Under the pieces are notes generated by a model. That model made no database searches. It had not been told where the DNA came from and saw only the letters and a program-made list of their open reading frames with translations. Shown one piece after another: positions 26,545-35,272 of a stretch of 64,000 nucleotides of DNA. The DNA comes from Hyphomicrobiales bacterium (lineage in GTDB: Bacteria > Pseudomonadota > Alphaproteobacteria > Rhizobiales > Xanthobacteraceae). A program made the position numbers and the translations under genes. The stretch covers positions 124,001-188,000 of the forward strand of contig JAFKKN010000003.1 of NCBI GenBank assembly GCA_017305535.1, in the 5' to 3' direction. Position 1 is the first letter of the stretch, and every line of letters starts with the position of its first letter.

Positions 26545-27813
26545 ATGAAAGCAACGCCGCCGGACGTCTACGTGATCGGTACGGCCTGCACCGCATTTGG
26601 AAAGCGGCCGGGCGCCAGCTTCAAGGATCTGACGCGCGAGGTCTATCTCGACGTGCTGGCGGATGCCGGAATCGGGAGTGGGCAGGACATCTCCATGGCG
26701 TGGTTCGGAAACTGCGGAATGGGGTCGTTCGGGCAACGCAACATCCGCGGACAGGTCTGTTTCTCGCCGCTGGTCAGGGAAGGCCTGTTCCCCGAGCGCG
26801 TGCCGATGATGAACGTCGAGGGCGGCTGCGCCACGGCATCGCAAGCATTCCATGGCGCCTGGAAGGATATCGCGTCGGGCGACGCCATGCTGTCGCTGGC
26901 CATCGGTGTCGAGAAGACCTTCGTTCCGGATGATCCCGCGCGCACACAGGAGGTGTTCGACGGCGGTATCGATCGCCTCGATCCAGAAGAGTGGATAACA
27001 TATTACGGCGAAGCGGGTGCGATCTGCGACAAGCCATTCGATCCAGAGAAGAAGCGCGGCACCATCTTCATGGATACCTACGCGATGCAGGCGGCGTATC
27101 ATATGAAGCGTCATGGAACGACGCAGCGTCAGATCGCGGCGGGCGCGGCCAAGAACCATATGCACGGAAGTCTCAATCCTCTGGCGCAGTACCGCTTCAG
27201 GATGACGGTCGACGAGGTGCTGGCCGATCGCGAGATCAGCTATCCGCTGACGCGCAGCATGTGCGCCCCGATCGGTGACGGAGCGGCGGCGGCGCTGCTT
27301 TGCTCGGCCGACTATCTCGCATCCTTGCCAGGGCAGATCAGGGATCGTGCCGTCAAGGTTCGTGCCTCCGCGCTGTCCGGCGGCAAGTATCGGTCCCTCG
27401 ACGAGCCGGGCCTGTCACGCATCGCGGCGGACAAAGCCTACAGGATGGCGGGGCTCTCTCCGTCCGACATCGATGTCGCGGAGGTTCACGACGCGACGTC
27501 CTTCTGTGAAATCTATCAGGCGGAAATGCTTCGGTTCTGTGCCGAAGGACAGGGCGGCGCCTATGTCGCGTCCGGTGCGACCACGCTTGGCGGAGAGCGT
27601 CCGATCAATCTCTCCGGGGGGCTTATCTCCAAGGGGCATCCGGTCGGGGCAACCGGCCTTTCGATGATTCATGAGCTTGCACTTCAGTTGCGGGGCGAAG
27701 CCGGCGAACGGCAGGCGAAAAACGCCCGGATCGGGCTCGCCGAAAACGGTGGTGGCGTCATGGGCTTCGATGAGGCCGCTTGCGCCGTCACGATCCTGGA
27801 GAAAAGGGAATAG
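26545..27813 (+). CDS. SCPx-type thiolase (acetyl-CoA acetyltransferase family)
   Basis: 422 residues of the SCPx thiolase branch with intact catalytic elements: nucleophile C95 in VEGGCATAS, HDATSF, GHPVGATG (His) and a C-terminal ENGGG loop. It should cleave a 3-ketoacyl-CoA formed after ligation and oxidation. It is the last gene of the operon with the P450 and ligase. No DUF35 partner is adjacent, unlike the thiolase-like gene at 14127. Confidence 0.88.
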   Translation: MKATPPDVYVIGTACTAFGKRPGASFKDLTREVYLDVLADAGIGSGQDISMAWFGNCGMGSFGQRNIRGQVCFSPLVREGLFPERVPMMNVEGGCATASQAFHGAWKDIASGDAMLSLAIGVEKTFVPDDPARTQEVFDGGIDRLDPEEWITYYGEAGAICDKPFDPEKKRGTIFMDTYAMQAAYHMKRHGTTQRQIAAGAAKNHMHGSLNPLAQYRFRMTVDEVLADREISYPLTRSMCAPIGDGAAAALLCSADYLASLPGQIRDRAVKVRASALSGGKYRSLDEPGLSRIAADKAYRMAGLSPSDIDVAEVHDATSFCEIYQAEMLRFCAEGQGGAYVASGATTLGGERPINLSGGLISKGHPVGATGLSMIHELALQLRGEAGERQAKNARIGLAENGGGVMGFDEAACAVTILEKRE

Positions 27814-28304
27814 CGGATATTGGCGCGGCCTTCTGTCTCGGTGGATTCGAGGGGGCGGACAATCCGTGCTTCTTGATCCATCGATGGATGTCGAAGCTTT
27901 TGTTGAAATTTCAATAGCATACGAACTCGCAGTCCGGTTCTGAATGGCGCGTCGGCGCCATGGAAGTCGGGATCGACCGCGTCGTCGGAACGCCTTGTGG
28001 CCGCATCTCCGTCCTTGACGAGGTCGTACCATTGGCCGTGGTCAGGCTGCGCGGAGCGGACGCCACGCGAATCATCGTTCGAGCACGAGCGCTTTCACCG
28101 CGGGTGTCGGCGCGCGACGTCCCGCCTCCCGCATTGCTGAATTCGTTTCGTTCGGCACGCCGGCCGATTCCGACGATCCGGGGAGGGTTGTCATGCGCCT
28201 GCAAGTCGACCTCGGGCAGCGCGGCGTGATGTTGGTTCGAAACCGCCATCCCCAAGTTCCATTTAACGATTCCGCAACATTTATGGGCCGGAAAACGTTC
28301 GTCG
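27814..28304. other. Intergenic region upstream of minC
   Basis: About 490 bases with no supported gene. Several open frames exist on both strands but show no domain and no ribosome site. AT content rises toward minC, where the CtrA-type box lies. Confidence 0.45.
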
Positions 28305-28320
28305 TTAACTCCTCGTTAAC
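28305..28320 (+). promoter_or_regulatory. CtrA box upstream of minC
   Basis: TTAA-CTCCTCG-TTAAC matches the full CtrA consensus TTAA-N7-TTAAC, 62 bases before the minC start. More TTAA half-sites follow at 28334-28344. CtrA is the alphaproteobacterial cell-cycle master regulator, so cell-cycle control of division-site selection is likely. Confidence 0.65.
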
Positions 28321-28382
28321 CGACACTGCTCAATTTAAAATTAACCAATGACAAACTTTTCGAAAGCAGAGAGCGCTCACTC

Positions 28383-29084
28383 ATGGATGCAAAGGTGGAG
28401 CCGCAACGTCAGGTTATGCGCCTCCGGGGCCGATCTTACGTTGCGTTCGTGTTCTCGCCGTTCATGCCGATCATGAACTGGCTTGAGGAGATCGACGCAA
28501 CGCTGGCGCATTCCCCTGGCTTTTTCGCGGGACGTCCGATCGTGCTCGATCTGTCGGCGGTCGAACTGAGTTCGCACGGGGTGGCGCATCTGGTTTCGAG
28601 CCTTGAGACGCGTGGCATTCGCGTTCTCGGTCTCGAAGGCATCGAGGCGGGTGGGCTCGATTCGAAATTGCCTCCGGTGCTGAGTGGCGGACGCGGTTGC
28701 GTCGTCGAGCAGGTCGAGCCGAAGAAGGTCGAAGTGCAGCCGCCGCCACCTGCGGCGCCGTCGCTGCTGCTGCGCAATCCGGTGCGGTCGGGGCAGCGGA
28801 TCGTCTTCACCGAAGGAGACGTCACCGTACTTGGCTCGGTCGGGTCCGGCGCGGAGATCGTCGCGGGCGGTTCGATCCACGTTTACGGAACGCTGCGCGG
28901 GCGAGCGATGGCCGGCATCAACGGCAATTCCGACGCGCGAATCTATTGCCAGAAGATCGAGGCCGAGTTGCTGGCCATCGATGGCTACTACCAGACCGCC
29001 GAGGACATCGGCGAAACGCTGCGCCGGCAGCCCGCACAGGCGTGGCTGGATGGCGACATCCTCAGAATCACGCCGCTGAACTAG
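28383..29084 (+). CDS. minC: Septum site-determining protein MinC
   Basis: 233 residues. The N-terminal MinC domain (about 1-105) is joined by a Pro-rich linker (PPPPAAPSL) to the C-terminal beta-helix domain with repeated GDVTVLGSVGSGAEIVAGGSI-like turns and the RGRAMAGINGN motif. MinC inhibits FtsZ assembly away from midcell and is recruited by MinD. It is the first gene of minCDE. Confidence 0.95.
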   Translation: MDAKVEPQRQVMRLRGRSYVAFVFSPFMPIMNWLEEIDATLAHSPGFFAGRPIVLDLSAVELSSHGVAHLVSSLETRGIRVLGLEGIEAGGLDSKLPPVLSGGRGCVVEQVEPKKVEVQPPPPAAPSLLLRNPVRSGQRIVFTEGDVTVLGSVGSGAEIVAGGSIHVYGTLRGRAMAGINGNSDARIYCQKIEAELLAIDGYYQTAEDIGETLRRQPAQAWLDGDILRITPLN

Positions 29085-29102
29085 CAAACAAGGGAGACAA
29101 TG

Positions 29103-29921
29103 ATGGCCAAAGTCTTGGTCGTGACATCAGGCAAGGGCGGCGTGGGAAAAACCACGTCGACGGCCGCGCTCGGCGCGGCGCTCGCGCAGCGGGGTGAGAA
29201 GGTCGTCGTGGTCGACTTCGATGTCGGCCTGCGCAATCTCGATCTCATCATGGGCGCGGAGCGGCGCGTCGTGTTCGATCTCATCAATGTGGCGCAGGGC
29301 GTTGCGAAACTCTCGCAGGCGCTGATCCGCGACAAGCGGCTCGAGAGCCTCTGGCTGCTGCCGGCGTCGCAGACGCGGGACAAGGACGCGCTGACTGATG
29401 AAGGCGTGCGCGACATTATCGCCGACCTGCGCACCAAGTTCGACTGGATCATCTGCGACAGCCCGGCCGGCATCGAGCGCGGCGCGACGCTGGCGATGCG
29501 CTACGCCGACGAGGCCGTCGTCGTTACCAATCCCGAAGTGTCGTCGGTGCGTGACGCCGATCGCATCATCGGCATGCTCGATTCCAAGACGGTGAAAGCC
29601 GAGAAGGGCGAGCAGCTCAAGAAGCATGTGCTGATCACCCGCTACGACACCAGCCGCGCGGCGCGTGGCGAGATGCTCAACATCGACGATATTCTGGAAA
29701 TCCTCGCGGTCCCGCTGCTGGGCATCATCCCCGAGAGCCAGGATGTCCTGAAAGCCTCCAACGTCGGGTCTCCGGTCACGCTGAACAATGCGTCGAGCAT
29801 GCCGGCCAGGGCTTATATCGACGCGGCGCGCCGCCTCAGCGGCGAGACGGTCGACATGGTGGTGCCGACCGAACAGCGCAGGGGATTCATGAATCGCCTG
29901 CTGGGACGGAGGGCGGCATGA
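29103..29921 (+). CDS. minD: Septum site-determining ATPase MinD
   Basis: 272-residue ParA-family ATPase with deviant Walker A GKGGVGKTT, VDFDVGLRNLDL and ICDSPAGIERGA. The C-terminal amphipathic membrane-targeting helix (RRGFMNRLLGRRA) is present. AGGGAG gives better spacing to the ATG at 29103 than to the one at 29100. It activates MinC at the membrane and oscillates with MinE. The stop overlaps the minE start (ATGA). Confidence 0.96.
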   Translation: MAKVLVVTSGKGGVGKTTSTAALGAALAQRGEKVVVVDFDVGLRNLDLIMGAERRVVFDLINVAQGVAKLSQALIRDKRLESLWLLPASQTRDKDALTDEGVRDIIADLRTKFDWIICDSPAGIERGATLAMRYADEAVVVTNPEVSSVRDADRIIGMLDSKTVKAEKGEQLKKHVLITRYDTSRAARGEMLNIDDILEILAVPLLGIIPESQDVLKASNVGSPVTLNNASSMPARAYIDAARRLSGETVDMVVPTEQRRGFMNRLLGRRAA

Positions 29922-30199
29922 GCATGAAACTCCTCAATCTGCTTCGTCGCCGCACCGGCTCCGCGCCGGTCGCCCGCGAGAGGCTGCAAATTCTGCTCGC
30001 GCACGAGCGCGGCCTGCGCAGCCAGCCCGATCTGCTCGGAATTCTGCGCGAGGAAATCCTCGCCGTGGTCTCGCGCCATGTGGTGCTCGATCCGGAGAAG
30101 GTGATCGTGCGGATGGACCGGGGCGACGCGGTGTCGACGCTTGAAGTCGACATCGAGATTCCCAACGGCTTCGAGAAGCGGTTGAAGGTCGCCAGTTAG
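29918..30199 (+). CDS. minE: Cell division topological specificity factor MinE
   Basis: 93 residues with an N-terminal membrane/MinD-binding segment (LLNLLRRR), the AHERG contact region, and the C-terminal topological domain ending in LEVDIEIP. It stimulates MinD ATPase and restricts MinCD to the poles. It overlaps minD by four bases. Confidence 0.95.
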   Translation: MSMKLLNLLRRRTGSAPVARERLQILLAHERGLRSQPDLLGILREEILAVVSRHVVLDPEKVIVRMDRGDAVSTLEVDIEIPNGFEKRLKVAS

Positions 30200-30379
30200 C
30201 GGCGCTACCCGACGTCAGGCTCGTACAATCGCTCGCGACGACAGGAGCAAATGATTTAACGCCACGATCATCACAGAGGCCGGCTGCATGCTTGCCGCAA
30301 TGTTGGTGTACCGCTCGCTCTATCGGGTGAACACCATCGATGATCGATCCCTCAAGACCCTCATTCGTGGAGATACGAC

Positions 30380-30556
30380 ATGGAACTTCTGATCCCGCCC
30401 CGTCACAGGGGAATGTTCCCATCGCTGAAGAGCCAGCTCACGAGTGAACACACCAAATGCGGTCCGATCACCTGGCATGGCTATCTTCGCGTCGTTACCG
30501 AAGATCAGGACGTGATCGACCAGCTCAAGCAGAAGCTCGACGCGCAGCCGACTTGA
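30380..30556 (+). CDS. Small 58-residue hypothetical protein
   Basis: ATG at 30380 is preceded by GGAG with seven-base spacing. The product MELLIPPRHRGMFP... ends with DQLKQKLDAQPT, predicted beta-alpha with a short C-terminal helix. It is short enough to be missed by length filters. Its position 180 bases after minE suggests its own promoter. I do not recognise a family. Confidence 0.5.
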   Translation: MELLIPPRHRGMFPSLKSQLTSEHTKCGPITWHGYLRVVTEDQDVIDQLKQKLDAQPT

Positions 30557-30607
30557 GAGTCTTCTGACTGGGCATTCGTCTTGTGGGCGGATGCGCCACA
30601 CGAAAAT

Positions 30608-30729
30608 CGTCGTCCCCGCGAAGGCGGGGACCCGGACGCCGCAGCGGTTCGGCTCCATCACCCGAGGCTAGTTTATTCTATAACAACCAAAGCCAGGGGT
30701 TATGGGTCCCCGCCTGCGCGGGGACGACG
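30608..30729. repeat. Palindromic intergenic repeat, copy 1
   Basis: Two inverted arms, CGTCGTCCCCGCGAAGGCGG... (30608-30633) and its near reverse complement (30704-30729), flank about 70 bases. Each arm can itself fold into a CCCCGC/GCGGGG hairpin. The inner segment (GCAGCGGTTCGGCTCCATCA...) is shared with the copy at 44514. It lies between the small ORF and the chemoreceptor 3' end. Confidence 0.8.
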
Positions 30730-30762
30730 CCGGTTGTTTGAACTATGAATGATACGTGATCC

Positions 30763-32457
30763 TCACGCCACCCGCACCGAGTTCAAGAACTTGTTCACCT
30801 CGGTGGTGAGCCGGGCGCTGTCGCGTGACAGGGTTTGCGCGGCCGAGAGTACCTGAGACGAGGCGGTGCCGGTTTCCGCCGCGCCGCGCTGGAGATTGCC
30901 GACATTCGACGACACTTCCTGCGCACCCTGGGCGGCGTGCTGCACGTTGCGTGAGACCTCTTGGGTTGTCGCGCCCTGTTCCTCGATGGCCGAGGCGATG
31001 GTGGAGGCAATTCCCGACAGCTTTTCGATGGCGGTGCGGATGCCATTGATGGCCGCGACGGATTCCTGCGTCGCGGATTGGATGCCGCTGATCTGCTGAC
31101 CGATTTCCCCGGTCGCCTTGGCGGTCTGTTCCGCCAGTGCCTTCACTTCCGATGCAACCACGGAGAAGCCACGGCCGGCTTCGCCGGCGCGTGCCGCCTC
31201 AATGGTGGCGTTCAGGGCCAGCAGGTTTGTCTGGCCGGCGATGTTGTTGATGATCTCGACGATGTCACCGATTCGCGAGGCCGCGCTGGAGAGTGCGCTG
31301 ACGCGTTCGGTCGCCGAATGCACCTGATCGACCGCGTCGTTTGCCATGCGGGCTGATTCCTGCACCTGTTGGCTGATCTCGCGCACGGAAGCCGTCATCT
31401 CCTCGGTCGCCGACGCGACCGAATTGACGTTGGACGAAGCTTCGTTCGAACCGTTGGCAACGCGCTCGGCGAAATCCTTGGCGTGGTCGGCGTTGGAGGC
31501 GAGCGTGGTCGCGGAGGCTTCGAGCTCAGTGGCTGCCGACGCCACCGCCTGGACGATCTCGCCGATCGCGGCCTCGAACGAGTCCGCGATCTTGGTGGTG
31601 TCGGCCTTGCGCTGCACATCGGCGCGGCGCTGGGTGGAGTGGACTTCCTCCCGGCTGAAGCGAATCAGGGTTTGCACGGTCTGAAGATTGCGCAGCGCGA
31701 TGCCGATCTCGTCGTCGCGCTTGATCTCGATGCGGTTGTCGAACTTGTCGTGTACGAGATTCACCATTGTCTCGTTGAGGTGATGCATCGGCCCCTCGAA
31801 CGCGCGCAGCGTCTGCCGCCCGGTGATGCCGCCGACGATAACCCCGGCGACGGCGAGAAGGCCCAGCGCAATGCCCCAGGTCCCTCCGACCAGGGCCGCG
31901 CCGAGCGCGCCGCACGCGAGCATGAAGACGGCTTGCAGCGTCATCATCGTCGTCAGCCGCGCCCGCATCGTTCGCGTAAACAGGCTGAAGCGGTCGAAGA
32001 ACGAGCGTTTCCGGATGATACCGGCGTCGATTCGGTAGCCGTGCGGCTTATTCTCGCGGATAGCGGCATAAACCTCTTCCGCCAGCGCACGCTGGTCGGC
32101 GGCGAGCTTGGTGCGGATCGAGGTGTAGCCGGTGACCTGTCCGTTCTCGCGGATCGGCGAAGCGGTGGCCAGCACCCAGTAGAAGCCACCGTTCTTGCGG
32201 CGGTTCTTGATCGCGCCAACCCAGGGCTTCTCGGCTTTCAACGTTTCCCAGAGATTTTCGAAGGCTTCCGGCGGCATATCCGGATGGCGGACGATGTTAT
32301 GTGCTTTGCCGATCAGTTCGTCTGTCGTGAACTCGGCCGCGTCGATGAAGTCCTCGTTGATGTAGGTGAGGCGGCCCTTGAGGTCGGTCCGCGAGACGAT
32401 GAGGGTCTCGTCGGTGACGGGATATTCGGCATCGGTAACAGGAAAGTTCTTGCGCAT
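30763..32457 (-). CDS. PAS-domain methyl-accepting chemotaxis protein (Aer-like)
   Basis: 564 residues from the ATG at 32457, where the PAS domain begins properly; the in-frame extension to 32610 is basic, low-complexity and unsupported. A PAS domain of Aer type (about 15-120; [19 protein letters not shown]) senses redox or energy state. Two adjacent membrane segments (about 170-215) and a HAMP-like linker precede the C-terminal MCP signalling hairpin with the [20 protein letters not shown] tip. It would signal through CheW/CheA to the flagella. No che genes are nearby. Confidence 0.9.
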   Translation of the reverse strand: MRKNFPVTDAEYPVTDETLIVSRTDLKGRLTYINEDFIDAAEFTTDELIGKAHNIVRHPDMPPEAFENLWETLKAEKPWVGAIKNRRKNGGFYWVLATASPIRENGQVTGYTSIRTKLAADQRALAEEVYAAIRENKPHGYRIDAGIIRKRSFFDRFSLFTRTMRARLTTMMTLQAVFMLACGALGAALVGGTWGIALGLLAVAGVIVGGITGRQTLRAFEGPMHHLNETMVNLVHDKFDNRIEIKRDDEIGIALRNLQTVQTLIRFSREEVHSTQRRADVQRKADTTKIADSFEAAIGEIVQAVASAATELEASATTLASNADHAKDFAERVANGSNEASSNVNSVASATEEMTASVREISQQVQESARMANDAVDQVHSATERVSALSSAASRIGDIVEIINNIAGQTNLLALNATIEAARAGEAGRGFSVVASEVKALAEQTAKATGEIGQQISGIQSATQESVAAINGIRTAIEKLSGIASTIASAIEEQGATTQEVSRNVQHAAQGAQEVSSNVGNLQRGAAETGTASSQVLSAAQTLSRDSARLTTEVNKFLNSVRVA

Positions 32458-32761
32458 AGTGGGGATCCGTCGATGACTTGAAATGGGGATATTTGGAATT
32501 TTTGGTCGAGACGCTGCGCGGCTTTGTGCGGTTTGCAGCAAGCCGTTCGTGAAAAGTCGGCGCGGTGCAACGCGGCGACATTCCGGAACGTGCACGGATG
32601 ACGCCGGCATCGTGGAACGTCAGTCGCGTCTCTCGGTCCCCGAATCTCTCGTCCGGGTGATTTCATAGGCGATAATGAACGAGCTTCGTTAAAAAAGCGG
32701 AACCGGCGGAACTCTCATTCCATGCCACAAGCGTTTTCCGCGAAAGCCGAACAGGATCGGG

Positions 32762-32783
32762 TTATTACTTAGAGAGGTGATAA
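32762..32783. promoter_or_regulatory. Possible MarR operator
   Basis: TTATTACTT and AGGTGATAA arms (seven of nine positions symmetric) flank AGAG, a 22-base AT-rich imperfect palindrome. It lies in the 605-base gap between the divergent chemoreceptor and MarR genes. Its length and composition suit a MarR dimer. The rest of the gap (32458-33062) holds no gene I can support. Confidence 0.4.
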
Positions 32784-33062
32784 TAGGACAAGTAACGACG
32801 CACGGCGGATCGATGCGTTGGCGAATACACTTTATCGCCAGCGCTATGGCGCGCGGAGGTTTTCTCTCGATCGCCGTCATCGTCGTCTTTGCTCTTCATC
32901 AAACCAATTGATGGATTTATCGGCTGGACTTTCATGCCCATGATGGACGACATGTCGGTTGAGCGTTGCGTTGCCAACACTTTTGCGGTTGTGTTCTCCG
33001 GTCGGCCTTGCGCTCGACAGGGCTGGGACTGCGTGGGGCGCGGAGCAATTGGGGAGATCGCG

Positions 33063-33548
33063 TTGGCGAAGTCGAGCGTGAAGAATTGGATCAAGCCGGG
33101 CGTGGATGGCGCTAATCTTGAGGTCGATGACTTCCTGAGCAAGCGTATCACCAGCCTCAGCGCGCTGTTGCTGCGCGTCAGCACGCGGCGTTATCTGCTT
33201 GAACACGAGATCAGCCTCCCCGAATGGCGTGCCTTGACGATATTGGTTCGCCTTGGCCCGGGGACGACGCGAGAGTTGCGCGATGCCTCGAAGATGGACA
33301 AGGGCCAGATGAGCCGGGCGCTGCTGGCGCTCGAAAAGCGCAAGCTGTTGCAGCGCAGCCAGGATGAAACGCACGAGTTGCGGCACGTGCTGCAAATCTC
33401 GGAGAAGGGTCTCCAGCTTTATCGGCGGATTATGCCGAATGCGCGCCGCGCCCAGGTGGCTTTGCTGAAGCAACTGACGATCGACGAACGCAGGACGCTC
33501 GATGTCGTGATCAACAAACTCATGGCGGCCGCGGAAGCGGACGGCTGA
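33063..33548 (+). CDS. MarR-family transcriptional regulator
   Basis: 161 residues from a TTG start at 33063 with GGGGAG six bases upstream. In-frame codons run back to 32889, but the N-terminal extension is unlike MarR proteins. The winged helix is seen in LPEWRALTILVRLGPGTTRELRDASKMDKGQMSRALLALEKRKLL (read as consecutive helices), followed by the wing RHVLQISEKG. It is followed after 22 bases by the tautomerase gene, which it probably controls. Confidence 0.85.
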   Translation: MAKSSVKNWIKPGVDGANLEVDDFLSKRITSLSALLLRVSTRRYLLEHEISLPEWRALTILVRLGPGTTRELRDASKMDKGQMSRALLALEKRKLLQRSQDETHELRHVLQISEKGLQLYRRIMPNARRAQVALLKQLTIDERRTLDVVINKLMAAAEADG

Positions 33549-33570
33549 CCGTGGGCAAAGGGAGAATCGG

Positions 33571-33915
33571 GTGCCCCATATCGTTTGTCATTATGCGCGT
33601 GACCAGAACATGCCGCCGATCCGCGACGTGCTGTCCATGCTGCACCGGGTGGCGGCGTCGACCAGCATCGTTAAAGCCGAGGACCTCAAGAGCCGGGCGC
33701 AGGCTTTCGATGACTATCTGATTGCAGGCGAGCGAAAATCGTTCTTCCACGTCTCGTTCTATCTGCTCGCCGGGCGCACGCTGGCGCAGAAGGAGCGGCT
33801 CAGCATTGAGCTCCGGCAAGCGATGGCGGAGATGATGCCGGAAGTCCACAGCATCAGCATCGACATCCGCGATATGGACCCCGATGCCTACAAGAAGCGG
33901 CTGTTGCCGGATTGA
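33571..33915 (+). CDS. 5-carboxymethyl-2-hydroxymuconate isomerase-family tautomerase
   Basis: 114 residues from a GTG start. The N terminus (V/M)PHIVCHYARD leaves Pro-1 after Met removal, the catalytic base of tautomerase-superfamily enzymes, and the length matches CHMI (HpcD) at 115-126. CHMI isomerises a ring-cleavage product in homoprotocatechuate degradation. No other hpc genes are visible, so a related keto-enol substrate is possible. It shares an operon with MarR. Confidence 0.75.
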   Translation: MPHIVCHYARDQNMPPIRDVLSMLHRVAASTSIVKAEDLKSRAQAFDDYLIAGERKSFFHVSFYLLAGRTLAQKERLSIELRQAMAEMMPEVHSISIDIRDMDPDAYKKRLLPD

Positions 33916-33982
33916 GAGGGCGAGGGAAGGTCCCGAACGCGTCCGACAGAAATCGTTCCTGGTAGAAGTGCCACACGAAAAT

Positions 33983-34116
33983 CGTCGTCCCCGCGCAGGC
34001 GGGGACCCAGAACCCCTGACGGCTGTGATCTTGCGAGGCTGTTCATCAAAGTCGATGAGCGCCGCCCGCCTCACAAGCGACACGGCGTATGGGGCCCCGC
34101 CTGCGCGGGGACGACG
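33983..34116. repeat. Palindromic intergenic repeat, copy 2
   Basis: Same outer arms as copy 1 (CGTCGTCCCCGCGCAGGCGG at 33983 on, and the reverse complement at 34092-34116), but with a different inner sequence of about 83 bases. It is preceded by CACACGAAAAT, the same leader as copy 1. It sits between the convergent tautomerase and IclR genes. Confidence 0.8.
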
Positions 34117-34181
34117 GTGAGAATGGTTCTTTGCTTCGTCGCGAAACACGAATCCAGATGCTCCTCGCAATGACGAGGCGC

Positions 34182-34979
34182 CTACACCAGCAACGGCTTC
34201 GCAGCTTCCGACATCTCTTTCAGCAACGGCAGGAAGCGGGCGATCATCTCATCGGTGCCGATGCGGTCGACATGGGCGCCGATATTGGCGGCGGCGACGA
34301 TGCCGCCGTCGTAGCGCTGGATCGGGACCGAGATCGAGCGGAAGCCTGGTTCGGCCTCGCGATCCACCAGCGAATAGCCTTGAGCGCGATCGGCGATGAC
34401 GGTGGCGATCACCGCGGCCTTGTCGGTCACGGTGTTCGGCGTCAGCGCCGTCAGCCGCGCGGCCTTGATCGTCTTGGTCAACACCTCGTCCGACAACCGT
34501 CCAAGCAGCACGCGTCCGACCGAGGTGCAGAACGCCGGCAGCCGATAGCCGATATCGATGCCGGCGGAAAACACCCGCGCCGGACTGGCGCGGGCGACGA
34601 ACACCGCCTCCCCGTCGTCGAGGATCGCCAGCGAGCAGACTTCTTTCGCCTTGGCCGACACGTCGTCCATCAGCGGTTGCATCACGCTGCTGATCTGGTT
34701 CGAGGCGAGATAGGCCGAGGCGAGCGTCAGGATGCGCGGCGTCAGCGAGAACAGCCGCTCGTCGCCGACGACGAAACCGGCCTTGATCAGCGTGTGCAGG
34801 ATGCGCCGCACCGTGGCGCGCGGCAGGTCGCAGGCTTTCGCGATGTCGCTCAGCGTCATGGGCCGGTGATCGGCGCCGAACGACTGGATCACACGCAAGC
34901 CGCGATCAAGGCTTTCGATGACTTCCGGGCCGTCGCGTCTGGCCTGCTGTTCGTCCGTGGTGCGCTTGAGTTTGGGCAT
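34182..34979 (-). CDS. IclR-family transcriptional regulator (PcaR/PobR-like)
   Basis: 265 residues from MPKLKRTTD at 34979; the long in-frame extension to 35255 is not IclR-like. An N-terminal winged helix (VIESLDRGLRVIQSF, LSDIAKACDLPRATVRR) is followed by the IclR effector domain, including YRLPAFCTSVGRVLLG and GYSLVDREAEPGFRSISVP. Members of this branch regulate aromatic catabolism and usually activate a divergent promoter. It is divergent from the Rieske oxygenase operon. Confidence 0.9.
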   Translation of the reverse strand: MPKLKRTTDEQQARRDGPEVIESLDRGLRVIQSFGADHRPMTLSDIAKACDLPRATVRRILHTLIKAGFVVGDERLFSLTPRILTLASAYLASNQISSVMQPLMDDVSAKAKEVCSLAILDDGEAVFVARASPARVFSAGIDIGYRLPAFCTSVGRVLLGRLSDEVLTKTIKAARLTALTPNTVTDKAAVIATVIADRAQGYSLVDREAEPGFRSISVPIQRYDGGIVAAANIGAHVDRIGTDEMIARFLPLLKEMSEAAKPLLV

Positions 34980-35193
34980 ACGGGCCGTTGCCGTCCGTTG
35001 GGGTGTCGATCGCGGTGAGGGGATCACGAATCGCGCGATTATGCACCAGCGCGACGCGGCCGTCGCATCGCGGCCGACGAAGAGTGCGTGCCGCACCCCC
35101 CGAAACCATCGCCCGCCGCGACGAACGACCGGATTGGAAATCGGGCTTGCGTCTGCTCCAATCTGGAGGCACTCTAAATCAAATCGGACGTTT

Positions 35194-35208
35194 GTTCGCC
35201 TATCGAAC
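35194..35208. promoter_or_regulatory. Probable IclR operator
   Basis: GTTCG-CCTAT-CGAAC is a perfect 15-base palindrome in the gap between the IclR gene and the divergent Rieske operon, about 65 bases before the Rieske start. It has the 15-base GTTCG...-type layout I recall for PcaR sites in pseudomonads, so IclR binding here is likely. Confidence 0.55.
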
Positions 35209-35272
35209 GAGGCGAGACGAGGAAGCCTGAGGCCGAGGGGCAGGCCCTGCGGCACCGGAGGAGAACGCCATC

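Noticed and set aside
25255-27165. 636-codon minus-strand frame opposite P450 and thiolase
   Set aside because: Spans two real genes and their junction and has no recognisable domain.
27814-28304. Possible gene between thiolase and minC
   Set aside because: Open frames exist but lack start signals, domains and consistent codon pattern.
32458-32610. N-terminal extension of the chemoreceptor
   Set aside because: The added 51 residues are basic and low-complexity, while the PAS domain begins just after the ATG at 32457.
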